Source: Chlamydiota bacterium
Lineage (GTDB): Bacteria > Auribacterota > Tritonobacteria > UBA1439
DNA: 64,000 bases
Assembly: GCA_012729785.1 (NCBI GenBank)
Contig: JAAYCL010000042.1
Coordinates: forward strand, 59,530-123,529
Direction of reading: 5' to 3'
Under the pieces are notes generated by a model. The model did no database searches, had not been told where the DNA came from, and worked only from the letters and a program-made list of their open reading frames with translations. Position 1 is the first letter of the stretch. Every line of letters starts with the position of its first letter. Shown piece by piece: positions 8,691-16,495 of the stretch. Made by a program: the position numbers and the translations under genes.

Positions 8691-9925
8691 CGGCCGGCGC
8701 GAACCTCGTCATCGGTCTCGACGTCGGCACGACCGCGGTGCGGACCGTCGTGGCGGAGCTGGACCGCGAGACGCGGTCGCTCCGGGTCATCGGCCTCGGC
8801 CACGCCGCGGCGCGGGGGCTCCGCAAGGGGCTGGTGACGAACCTGGACGGGGCCGTCGAATCGATCACCCGCTCCGTCGAGGACGCCGAGAAGATGGCGA
8901 ATGTGGAGATCCACTCGGTCTTCGCCGGGATCACCGGGGGGCACGTCAGGTCGTTCAACAGCCGCGGCGTCGCGGCGATCGGCGAGGGGGGGGAGATAGG
9001 CCGCAAGGACGTGGATCGCGCGATCGCGGCGGCGCGCGCCGTCTCGCTCTCGGCCGACCGGGAGATCCTCCACACGATCCCCCAGGAGTTCACCGTCGAC
9101 GGGCAGGCGGGGATATGGGAGCCGGAGGGGATGGCGGGGGTCCGCCTCGAGGCGGAGGCGCACATCGTCACCGGAACCATCACGGCCGCGCAGAACATCG
9201 TCAAGGCCGTCAACAAGGCGGGGTTCGAGGTGGAGGATATCGTCCTCCAGTCGCTCGCCGAGAGCATCGCGGTCCTCGGCGAGGACGAGAAGAACTCCGG
9301 CGTGCTGCTCGTCGGGCTCGGGGGAGGGACGACCGGCTTCGCCGCGTTCCACCGCGGCTGCATCCGCCGGTCGGGGGTGCTCGCCGTCGGCGGCGACCAC
9401 GTCACCAACGACATCTCGGTCGCGCTCAGGGTGCCGATCACGCTCGCTGAGGAGGCCAAGGTGACATGGGGCAGCATGGCGGAGGAGCGCGCGGAGGCGG
9501 GGGAGGAGATCGAGGTGCCGCCGTCGCCGGGCCGGGACGCGTTCCGTTTCGGGCGGCGGGACCTCGCGCGGGTGATCGAGAGCAGGATGACCGAGATCCT
9601 CACGCTCGTCAGGCGCCAGGCGGACCGGTCGGGGCTGCGCCGGATGATGGCCGCGGGGGTGGTGCTCACGGGCGGCGGCGCGCTCGGCGACGGGGCTGTC
9701 GAACTCGCGGCGAGGATCTTCGACCTCCCGGTGCGGATCGGGAGACCGGCCGGAATCTCGGGCATCTCGGAGGCGCTGGACAACCCCGTCTTCGCGACCG
9801 GGACCGGCCTCGCCCTGTACGGGCAGCGGATGAGGAACGAGGGGAGGGTCTCCCGGTTCAGGCGGCGGGGCCGTCTGTCGCGCGCCGCGGACCGGCTGCG
9901 GGAGTGGGTGGGGAAGCGTTTCTGA
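8687..9925 (+). CDS. ftsA: Cell division protein FtsA (actin-like)
   Basis: FtsA is the actin-fold ATPase that tethers FtsZ filaments to the membrane and recruits late division proteins. The 412-residue protein starts with the phosphate-1 loop GLDVGTTAVRTV. It has the SHS2-type 1C domain (VFAGITGGHVRSFNSRG) and the phosphate-2 and adenosine loops (LLVGLGGGTTGFA; VVLTGGGALGDG). The C terminus ends in a short basic segment (RLREWVGKRF) suited to the membrane-targeting amphipathic helix. The start ATG overlaps the ftsQ stop (ATGA). Confidence 0.96.
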   Translation: MTAGANLVIGLDVGTTAVRTVVAELDRETRSLRVIGLGHAAARGLRKGLVTNLDGAVESITRSVEDAEKMANVEIHSVFAGITGGHVRSFNSRGVAAIGEGGEIGRKDVDRAIAAARAVSLSADREILHTIPQEFTVDGQAGIWEPEGMAGVRLEAEAHIVTGTITAAQNIVKAVNKAGFEVEDIVLQSLAESIAVLGEDEKNSGVLLVGLGGGTTGFAAFHRGCIRRSGVLAVGGDHVTNDISVALRVPITLAEEAKVTWGSMAEERAEAGEEIEVPPSPGRDAFRFGRRDLARVIESRMTEILTLVRRQADRSGLRRMMAAGVVLTGGGALGDGAVELAARIFDLPVRIGRPAGISGISEALDNPVFATGTGLALYGQRMRNEGRVSRFRRRGRLSRAADRLREWVGKRF

Positions 9926-9963
9926 CCTTCCGTCCCCGTCACGGGTGCAAGGAGGGAAGATCG

Positions 9964-11100
9964 ATGGATTCAAAGGAAGGACGCCAGGTGCAGATCAGGG
10001 TGCTGGGGGTCGGCGGGGCGGGCTCCAACGCCCTCGACCGGATGCTCGGGACGGACGGCGAACGGATCGACTGCGTGGCGGTCAACACCGACCGCCAGGC
10101 ACTGGAACGGTCAAGCGCTCCGCAGAAGATCCAGATCGGGGAACAGATCACCCGCGGACTCGGCGCGGGAGGGAATCCGGAGGTCGGGCGGCGGGCGGCG
10201 CTGGACTCGACCTCCGCGCTCGAGGCGGCGATCGACGGGTGCGACCTCCTGTTCGTCGTGGCGGGGTTCGGCGGCGGGACGGGAACGGGGGTCTGCCCCG
10301 TGGTGGCGCAGATGGCCCGCGATCGCGGGATACTCACCGTGGTGATCGCCACCACGCCGTTCGACTTCGAAGGGCAGAAGAGGAAGGCGCAGGCGATGGA
10401 GGGGCTTCGGCTCGTCGACGAGGTCGCCGACACGGTGATCGTGGCGCCGAACGACCGGCTCTTCCAGGGCGCCGACCCGGCCAGCTCGATGGTGGATGCG
10501 TTCGCCTTCACCAACGACATCCTCGCGGAAGGGGTCGGGTGCATCGTGCGGCTCATCACCAGGACCGGGCTCATCAACCTCGACTTCGCCGACGTCAGGA
10601 CGATCCTATGCGGCGGGGGGCGTGCCGCGCTCGGTTTCGGGACGGGCGCCGGGGAGGGGGGCGCCGTCGAGGCGGCGCGCCGTGCGCTGGAGAACCCGCT
10701 CTTCGACCGGGAAGCGCTCTCCCGCGCGCGCGGGCTGCTCATAAGCGTGATGGGCGGCGACGACCTCGGCCTAGGCGAGGTCCGGGAGGCGGCGGTGACG
10801 GTCAGCGGGATGGGCGACGGGAACGCGCACGTGATCTTCGGCGCCGTGGTCGATGCGGAGTTCCGGGGCAGGCGCCTGGTGACGGTGCTGGCGACGAGCC
10901 GCGACGGAACGGGGATGGCGGAGGCCGGGCACACGGAGGAAACAATCGCCGCGCCCGTCCCGCTGCAGACGATGATCGACCTGGATTTCAACAGCTACGA
11001 GCATTTCGAGCAGACGGAGCCCACGATATTCGAAGGGGAGAACCTCGACATCCCGACCTTCATGCGCAAGGGGGTGCGCGTCGGCGCCGCGGCGGGGTGA
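9964..11100 (+). CDS. ftsZ: Cell division GTPase FtsZ
   Basis: FtsZ is the tubulin-like GTPase that forms the cytokinetic ring. The 378-residue protein has GVGGAGSNAL at 15-24, the tubulin signature GGGTGTG at 103-109, the T7 loop NLDFADV, and a C-terminal conserved peptide (LDIPTFMRKG) that would bind FtsA. The ATG follows an AAGGAGGGAAG ribosome site. The C-terminal linker is unusually short, with only about 45 residues between the globular domain and the tail peptide. It is the last gene of the dcw operon. Confidence 0.97.
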   Translation: MDSKEGRQVQIRVLGVGGAGSNALDRMLGTDGERIDCVAVNTDRQALERSSAPQKIQIGEQITRGLGAGGNPEVGRRAALDSTSALEAAIDGCDLLFVVAGFGGGTGTGVCPVVAQMARDRGILTVVIATTPFDFEGQKRKAQAMEGLRLVDEVADTVIVAPNDRLFQGADPASSMVDAFAFTNDILAEGVGCIVRLITRTGLINLDFADVRTILCGGGRAALGFGTGAGEGGAVEAARRALENPLFDREALSRARGLLISVMGGDDLGLGEVREAAVTVSGMGDGNAHVIFGAVVDAEFRGRRLVTVLATSRDGTGMAEAGHTEETIAAPVPLQTMIDLDFNSYEHFEQTEPTIFEGENLDIPTFMRKGVRVGAAAG

Positions 11101-11262
11101 TCCGCCGCCTGCGGAAGACGATTCGGGGCGACCGCCGGCCAGTTACCCACACTCGCCTCTGGACGGTCGGCCGCCCTGATCTTCATTGCACGGGGCCCAC
11201 AGGAGCCCTGAAAACCGAAGGTGGCCGGACCCGGGCGCAGCGCCGCTGCGCGCACTCCGCGG

Positions 11263-11292
11263 TTGAACGGGGGGGGCGGGATAGGGTATAGT
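11263..11292 (+). promoter_or_regulatory. Sigma-70 type promoter for the M50 peptidase gene
   Basis: TTGAAC at 11263-11268 and TATAGT at 11287-11292 are separated by 18 bases. They lie directly upstream of the ribosome site and ATG at 11319, so the next gene is transcribed separately from ftsZ. Confidence 0.7.
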
Positions 11293-11318
11293 CTGTGCCG
11301 CACGGGGGGAGGCGGACG

Positions 11319-11999
11319 ATGCGGCTGCTCCAGTTCCTTCTGCGGGTCGCCAAGTTCATCGCGGGCCTCCTGCTCATCCCCGCCTGCGCCGGGGCCACGG
11401 TGGCCCTCTACCGAGACCTCCTGGGGCCGATCAGTTCCCAGGTCTGGTTTCTCGCCGGCTTCGGCGTCTTCGTCCTGATCTTCGCCATCTTTCAACAGCC
11501 GATAAAGTCGTACGTCTTCGGGCACGAGCTCACCCACGCCTTCTGGATACTCCTCTTCCGCGGCGAGGTGACCGCCTTTTCCGCCTCCTCGAAAGGGGGG
11601 AGGGTGGAGGGGACGAAAGGGAACTTCCTCATCGCGCTCTCCCCGTACTTCTTCCCCGTCTACACCATCCTCCTCATCGCCCTCTACTTCGCGGGGAAGC
11701 TGTTCTGGGAGCCGCAGCGGTTCACCGAGGGGTTCGTCTTCCTGATCGGCTTCACCTGGGCGTTCCACATCATCCTGACCATCTCGGTTCTGATCAAGGG
11801 GCAGACGGAGGTCAAGAAGAACGGCTACCTGTTCTCGATCGCCGTCATCTACCTGATGAACATCCTGGTGCTCGGGCTCGTGCTCACCTTCATCTGCGAT
11901 ACGTTCGACCTGGCGGACCTCGCCTCCGCGATGCGCGGGAGCGTCTCCGAGGCGTACGCCCGTTTCGCGCGCGCGGCGGGGACCCTCTCCGCGCGCTGA
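11319..11999 (+). CDS. M50-family-like integral membrane metallopeptidase
   Basis: The 226-residue polytopic membrane protein carries a zinc-binding HExxH motif (HELTH, residues 69-73) at a membrane segment boundary, as in the M50 / site-2 protease group. Further hydrophobic segments follow (FLIALSPYFFPVYTILLIAL; GFVFLIGFTWAFHIILTI). Site-2 proteases cut membrane-embedded substrates, often anti-sigma factors, but no PDZ domain is present and the substrate is unknown. The ATG at 11319 is chosen over an upstream GTG because it follows a strong GGGGGGAGG site and lies downstream of a clear promoter. It could be a non-protease relative with the same fold. Confidence 0.7.
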   Translation: MRLLQFLLRVAKFIAGLLLIPACAGATVALYRDLLGPISSQVWFLAGFGVFVLIFAIFQQPIKSYVFGHELTHAFWILLFRGEVTAFSASSKGGRVEGTKGNFLIALSPYFFPVYTILLIALYFAGKLFWEPQRFTEGFVFLIGFTWAFHIILTISVLIKGQTEVKKNGYLFSIAVIYLMNILVLGLVLTFICDTFDLADLASAMRGSVSEAYARFARAAGTLSAR

Positions 12000-12062
12000 C
12001 GGGGAGGCGGAGAGGGGAGGGGGCCGACGGGCCCCGGCTCCCGGGGGAAAGGCCCCGGGGGA

Positions 12063-12080
12063 CGCGGCGGAGCCGCCGCG
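12063..12080. terminator. GC-rich inverted repeat after the M50 gene
   Basis: CGCGGCGG and CCGCCGCG form an inverted repeat separated by two bases, between the M50 stop and the next promoter. There is no T run, so terminator function is inferred only from position. Confidence 0.35.
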
Positions 12081-12094
12081 CGGGGATTCCGCGG

Positions 12095-12123
12095 TTGAAC
12101 GCGGCGGCCGGTGGCGCTATACT
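12095..12123 (+). promoter_or_regulatory. Sigma-70 type promoter for the 191-aa lipoprotein gene
   Basis: TTGAAC (12095-12100) and TATACT (12118-12123) are separated by 17 bases, about 40 bases upstream of the ATG. The -35 box and its context resemble the promoter upstream of the preceding gene. Confidence 0.75.
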
Positions 12124-12165
12124 GTCGCCGTCGCACCGGTCTGGATCATCGGGAGGAGGTTCACA

Positions 12166-12741
12166 ATGAGCTATGCGGGACGTGTCGCCGCGCTCGCCGC
12201 GGCCGCGGCGTGCGCCGCGGGGTGCGCGGCGGTGCTGCACCCGTACAAGTCCGCGTCCACCGGCTTTCATATCGCCTCGGTGAAACGCGAGGACAAGCTG
12301 CTCGCCATCGACGGACAGTCGCGTCTCGTGGAGGCCCGCGGCATCAAGTCCGAGGGGAGCAGCGGTTCCGGGAAGTTCACCGGCCTCGGGGGGCTCGACA
12401 AGTGGCGCTACGAGGCGCGGTTCCTCCCCCCCGAGAAGCAGGGCGAGGAGTACGTCGTCACCTTCGTGGCCCGGGGGCCCGACGCGGCCCTGCCGAGGCC
12501 GCTGACCGTCGTCTTCGAGTATATGTACACGAAGGAGGTCGAGGTCCACTCCTCCCGGAGGGTGTACGAGAACCTCCCCGTGGGGCGGCACAAGTATGTC
12601 TGGAAGAACCTCGGCGCGCAGAACCTGGAGAAGGGGGATATCGCCAGCTGGCGCGTCACGCTCCAGTACGACGGCGTCGAGGTCGCCGAGAAGCGCTCGG
12701 CGCTCTGGCGGCCGTGGGGCAAGGTCGTTCTTGACGAGTAG
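12166..12741 (+). CDS. Predicted lipoprotein of unknown function
   Basis: The 191-residue protein has an Ala-rich signal peptide ending in AAGC with the lipidated Cys at 20, so it should be exported and anchored to a membrane. The mature part is soluble and looks beta-rich (for example TVVFEYMYTKEVEVHSSRRVY), with no recognisable catalytic motif. It has an excellent GGAGGAGG ribosome site and its own promoter. The next gene begins 19 bases after its stop. I do not recognise a family. Confidence 0.75.
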   Translation: MSYAGRVAALAAAAACAAGCAAVLHPYKSASTGFHIASVKREDKLLAIDGQSRLVEARGIKSEGSSGSGKFTGLGGLDKWRYEARFLPPEKQGEEYVVTFVARGPDAALPRPLTVVFEYMYTKEVEVHSSRRVYENLPVGRHKYVWKNLGAQNLEKGDIASWRVTLQYDGVEVAEKRSALWRPWGKVVLDE

Positions 12742-12760
12742 CCGTCCGGATCCCCCGTCC

Positions 12761-14362
12761 ATGCGCGTGCGCGATACGGGCGTCCCGGCGGAACGGTGCG
12801 AGAGTCTCGGGCGGATGCTCGAGGAGACCGCCTCCCGCCACCCGCGACGCCCGGCGCTCTTCACCGAGGGGCGCGTCGTCAGCTACCGTCTCCTGGATGC
12901 GCGGACGAACCGTTTCGCCTCCGTTCTCCGCACCCGCCTCGGGATCAGGCGCGGCGACCGCGTCGCCGTCCTCCTCGGCAATGGGCGGCATTTCGTCTAC
13001 TCGTTCCTCGGCGCGCTCAAGGCGGGCGCGACGGTCGTCCCCCTCAACACCTTCCTGACCGCCCCGGAGCTCCGGTACATCATGGAGGACTCGGGCGCGA
13101 AGGTCCTCGTGACCTCCGACGCGTTCGCCCCCGCGGTCAGGGGGTTCTCGGATTCCGTCCGGTCCCTCGAGGCGATCGCCACCTTCGGCCGGGAGGATCT
13201 CGGCGCCAAGGGCCGGCGCTGCGACGAGCTCCTCCGCGGAGCGGGGGCGGGGCCGCCGGGGGTCCCCGTCGGCAGGGAGGATCTCGCCGTCGTCATCTAC
13301 ACCTCCGGGACGACCGGAAGGCCGAAGGGCGCGATGCTCACCCACGGCAACCTCCTTTCCAACCTCTCCGCCTCGGCGAAATGCATCAGGATCGGGCCGC
13401 GCGACCGGGTCGTCTTCTTCATCCCGATGTTCCACTCGTTCGCCCTGACCGCCTGCATCCTGATGCCGATCGCCGTGGGGGCGGGGTGCGTCGCCGTGGC
13501 GCGGCTCGCGTCGTTCCCGCGGCTCGTCGGGGAGATGCTCAAGCGGCGGGCGACGATATTCATCGGCATCCCGCATCTGTATGACGTGCTCGCGCAGCGC
13601 GGGTTCCCCTGGTGGGTGAGGCGGATCCTGCGGCTTCGGCTCTGCATCTCCGGCTCCGCCCCGCTCTCGGCGGCGACGCTCAGGGCGTTCGAGAAGCGCG
13701 TGCGGATCCCGCTCCTCGAAGGGTACGGCCTCTCGGAGACGTCGCCGGTCGTCTCGATCAACCCGCTCGACGGGGTGCGCAAACCGGGCTCGGTCGGCCA
13801 GCCGATCCCCGGCGTCGAGGTGCGGATCGTCTCCGGGGACGGGGCGTCCCTCCCGCAGGGGGAGCGGGGCGAGGTCGCGGTGCGGGGGCCGAACGTGATG
13901 CGGGGCTACCTGAACAGGCCGCGCGAGACCAAGGAGACGATCCGGGACGGCTGGTTGCTGACAGGCGACATCGGCACGCTCGACGAGGACGGGTACCTGT
14001 ACATCGTCGACAGGAAGAAGGATATGATCCTGTTCCACGGGATGAACGTCTACCCGCGCGAGATCGAGGAGGTGCTCTATCGCCACCCGCGCGTGGCGGA
14101 GGCCGCGGTCGTGGGCGCGCCCGACACACACCGGGGCGAGGTGCCGGTCGCCTTCGTCTCCCTCAGGGAGGGCGGGGGCGATCCGGTGCGCGAGCTCGTC
14201 TCCTGGTGCCGCCGCCACCTCGCCGCGTACAAGGTCCCCCGCCGGATCGTCGTGCGCGACAAACTGCCCCGGAATGCGGCGGGGAAGATCGTGAAATCGG
14301 GCCTCAGGGAGGCCTCGGCCGCCGGTGCGGCTTCGATCGACGGGGCGGCCCCGGGCGCTTGA
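12761..14362 (+). CDS. AMP-forming acyl-CoA synthetase / acyl-acid ligase
   Basis: This ANL-superfamily enzyme activates a carboxylic acid as an acyl-adenylate and normally transfers it to CoA. The P-loop-like signature YTSGTTGRPKG is at 180-190. The adenylate-binding GYGLSETSP, the hinge TGDIG and YLYIVDRKKDMI, and the C-terminal catalytic Lys in NAAGKIVKSG are all present. The 533-residue length fits long-chain fatty acid CoA ligases, but the acyl substrate cannot be fixed from sequence and neighbours give no pathway. The ATG at 12761 is the first in frame after the lipoprotein stop; no strong ribosome site is visible, so a start near 12818 is also possible. Confidence 0.85.
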   Translation: MRVRDTGVPAERCESLGRMLEETASRHPRRPALFTEGRVVSYRLLDARTNRFASVLRTRLGIRRGDRVAVLLGNGRHFVYSFLGALKAGATVVPLNTFLTAPELRYIMEDSGAKVLVTSDAFAPAVRGFSDSVRSLEAIATFGREDLGAKGRRCDELLRGAGAGPPGVPVGREDLAVVIYTSGTTGRPKGAMLTHGNLLSNLSASAKCIRIGPRDRVVFFIPMFHSFALTACILMPIAVGAGCVAVARLASFPRLVGEMLKRRATIFIGIPHLYDVLAQRGFPWWVRRILRLRLCISGSAPLSAATLRAFEKRVRIPLLEGYGLSETSPVVSINPLDGVRKPGSVGQPIPGVEVRIVSGDGASLPQGERGEVAVRGPNVMRGYLNRPRETKETIRDGWLLTGDIGTLDEDGYLYIVDRKKDMILFHGMNVYPREIEEVLYRHPRVAEAAVVGAPDTHRGEVPVAFVSLREGGGDPVRELVSWCRRHLAAYKVPRRIVVRDKLPRNAAGKIVKSGLREASAAGAASIDGAAPGA

Positions 14363-14387
14363 CGGCCTCAGGGGAACGTGCTATATA
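14359..14387 (+). promoter_or_regulatory. Sigma-70 type promoter for the PilZ gene
   Basis: TTGACG (14359-14364) and TATATA (14382-14387) have a 17-base spacer. They overlap the end of the ligase gene and lie about 20 bases upstream of the next ATG. Confidence 0.65.
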
Positions 14388-14405
14388 TGCTGCAAGGAGT
14401 GATTC

Positions 14406-15185
14406 ATGAAGAAGCGTGGCGTAAAGAAGCCCGTGCCGTTCGGGGCGGAGCGCCGGGTGGAGTTGCGGGCGGATGTCGACGTGCCGCTCAAGATCAAAAA
14501 GGATAGGAACGTCATCGAGGCCCACACAAGGAACCTGAGCGCCTCCGGGGCATTCTGCACGCTCGACAGGTTCGTCCCTCTCAACTCGACCCTCGACGTG
14601 ACGCTCCTGGTCCCCGAGGCGCCCCGAAAGGGGCGCCCGGCGCAGAAGAAGGTCCGATGCCACGGCATCGTGGTCCGGAACACGCCCGAGGGCGCGGACG
14701 CCGCGCACCCGCACTACGGCATCGCGCTCTGCTTCACGGACCTGTCAACGGCGGACCGGGAGCGCCTCGACACCCTGGTGCACGAGAAGCTGCACGTCCC
14801 GCCGTCGAAGGGAACCCCCGCGCCGGCTTCGCGCGAGGGGGCGGGAAAGATCTTCTCGTCGAGATGCTTCGGGAGGAAAGGATTCAGTGTGCGCTCGGCG
14901 AACTTCAAGGTCATGGGCGACGGGATCAGCTTGAGCAAGAACGGCATCTGTTTCCAGGCCGACCGCAGCATACCGCTCTTCAGGGAGATCGCCGTCAACC
15001 TGGTGCTCCCCCCCCGGGCCAAGGAGCGCCGCGAAAAGGCCCACGAGGCGCTCCAGTGCAGCGCGGTGGTGGTGGGGTGCGAGCAGGCCGCCGACTCCGA
15101 GAGGTACGATATGGCCGCCTATTTCGTCGGTCTCACGAAAGAACAGAAGGAACGGCTCGACCGCTGCATCAAGGAGATCCTCTGA
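14406..15185 (+). CDS. Tandem PilZ domain protein (predicted c-di-GMP receptor)
   Basis: The 259-residue soluble protein has an N-terminal PilZ domain with both cyclic-di-GMP contact motifs: RVELR (RxxxR, 17-21) and NLSASG (N/DxSxxG, 43-48). A second, degenerate PilZ-like half begins near 155 (ISLSKNGICF); it lacks a clear RxxxR and has Ser in place of the Asp/Asn, so it probably does not bind ligand. It has an AAGGAG ribosome site and its own promoter. It is followed 51 bases later by a PilT/PilU-type ATPase, so control of pilus motility by c-di-GMP is a reasonable inference. Confidence 0.82.
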   Translation: MKKRGVKKPVPFGAERRVELRADVDVPLKIKKDRNVIEAHTRNLSASGAFCTLDRFVPLNSTLDVTLLVPEAPRKGRPAQKKVRCHGIVVRNTPEGADAAHPHYGIALCFTDLSTADRERLDTLVHEKLHVPPSKGTPAPASREGAGKIFSSRCFGRKGFSVRSANFKVMGDGISLSKNGICFQADRSIPLFREIAVNLVLPPRAKERREKAHEALQCSAVVVGCEQAADSERYDMAAYFVGLTKEQKERLDRCIKEIL

Positions 15186-15236
15186 TCTTCCCGGGCCGCG
15201 TCCCGCCCGCCGCGGCCGCCCTGGTGAAAGGAGCCG

Positions 15237-16334
15237 ATGGCCGAACTGCCGTGGATACTCGGGGAAGCGGTGAGGCGCGGGGCCTCCGACATCCATCTGA
15301 AGGTGGGGTGTCCGCCGATATTCAGGATCGCGACGAAGCTCGTGACCCTTGACCACCCCCCGCTCTCGCCCGCCGATACCGAGGCGATCGCCCAGTCCGT
15401 CGTCACCGGCGCGCAGTGGGCCTCGTTCCAGAAGGGCGCCGAGCTGGACGTCGCCCATATCGACCCCGCATCCGGCAGGTTCCGCACGAACATCTTTCTC
15501 CAGCGGGGCATGGTCGGCGTTGTGATGCGGCACGTGCGGACGCGGATACCCGACTTCAAGGAGCTCGGGCTTCCGCCGATCGTCGAGAAGATCGCCCTCT
15601 TCGACCGCGGCATCGTCATCGTCAGCGGCGCAACCGGCTCCGGGAAGTCCACCACGCTCGCCGCGATGGTCGATTTCGTCAACGCCAGGGTCCGCCGCCA
15701 CATCGTGACGATCGAGGACCCGATCGAGTTCATACACGAGGACGTGAAGTCGGTGATCGACCAGCGCGAGGTCGGCATCGACACGCGCTCCTTCCCCTCG
15801 GCCCTCCGTTTCGTGATGCGGCAGGACCCGGACATCATCCTGATCGGGGAGATGCGCGACAAGGAGAGTTTCATGGCGATGCTCACCGCCGCCGACGTGG
15901 GGCGGCTCTCGCTCGCCACCCTGCACACCTCCAACGCCGCCCAGGTGGTGCTCCGGGTGATGGACTTCTTCCCCGCGGCGGAGCGCGAGCAGGCCCGGCT
16001 CCAGCTCGCGGCGAACCTCGGCGCGGTCATCTGCCAGCGTCTCCTCCCGCGCGCCGACGGCGCCGGTTCCGTCCCCGCCGTGGAGGTGATGCTCGGGACC
16101 GCCACCGTGCGCAAGCTCATCCGGGAGAACAAGGTCGAGAAGCTCTCCGCCGCGATCCAGGAGGGACGGGACCAGGGGATGCAGACGTTCAACCAGTCCC
16201 TCGTGGACCTCGTGCAGTCGGGCGTCATCACGGACGAGACCGCCTTCGCCTACTCGCCGAACCCCGAGAGTCTCAAGATGAACCTCCAGGGGATCTACCT
16301 CGACGAGTCCCGCCAGATCCTCGGCGACGATTGA
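15237..16334 (+). CDS. Type IV pilus retraction-type ATPase (PilT/PilU family)
   Basis: This is a hexameric secretion ATPase of the PilT/PilU class, which powers pilus depolymerisation at the inner membrane. The 365-residue protein has GASDIHLKVG at the start, Walker A GATGSGKST (131-139), the Asp box TIEDPIEF, Walker B IILIGEMRD and the His box TLHTSNA, in normal order and length. The extended C terminus past residue 340 is more PilU-like than PilT-like. No other pilus genes are in the window. The ribosome site is AAAGGAG. Confidence 0.9.
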   Translation: MAELPWILGEAVRRGASDIHLKVGCPPIFRIATKLVTLDHPPLSPADTEAIAQSVVTGAQWASFQKGAELDVAHIDPASGRFRTNIFLQRGMVGVVMRHVRTRIPDFKELGLPPIVEKIALFDRGIVIVSGATGSGKSTTLAAMVDFVNARVRRHIVTIEDPIEFIHEDVKSVIDQREVGIDTRSFPSALRFVMRQDPDIILIGEMRDKESFMAMLTAADVGRLSLATLHTSNAAQVVLRVMDFFPAAEREQARLQLAANLGAVICQRLLPRADGAGSVPAVEVMLGTATVRKLIRENKVEKLSAAIQEGRDQGMQTFNQSLVDLVQSGVITDETAFAYSPNPESLKMNLQGIYLDESRQILGDD

Positions 16335-16373
16335 GCCGCGCCTCCGCGCCCCGCATCCGGCTCCTTTCCCCCG

Positions 16374-16397
16374 CGGCCGGGCGCGCCTGCCCGGCCG
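16374..16397. terminator. Hairpin after the PilT-like gene
   Basis: A perfect 9-bp stem (CGGCCGGGC / GCCCGGCCG) with a 6-base loop lies 40 bases after the stop. It has no T tract, so it is a possible terminator by position only. Confidence 0.45.
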
Positions 16398-16495
16398 GGC
16401 GGAGCGCCGGAACGGCCGAAACCCCCCGAGGCGCCGGACGCGCCCGGCCGACATCTTCCGTGTCCCCCGCCTTCGATCCGTGGCACAATGGTGCC

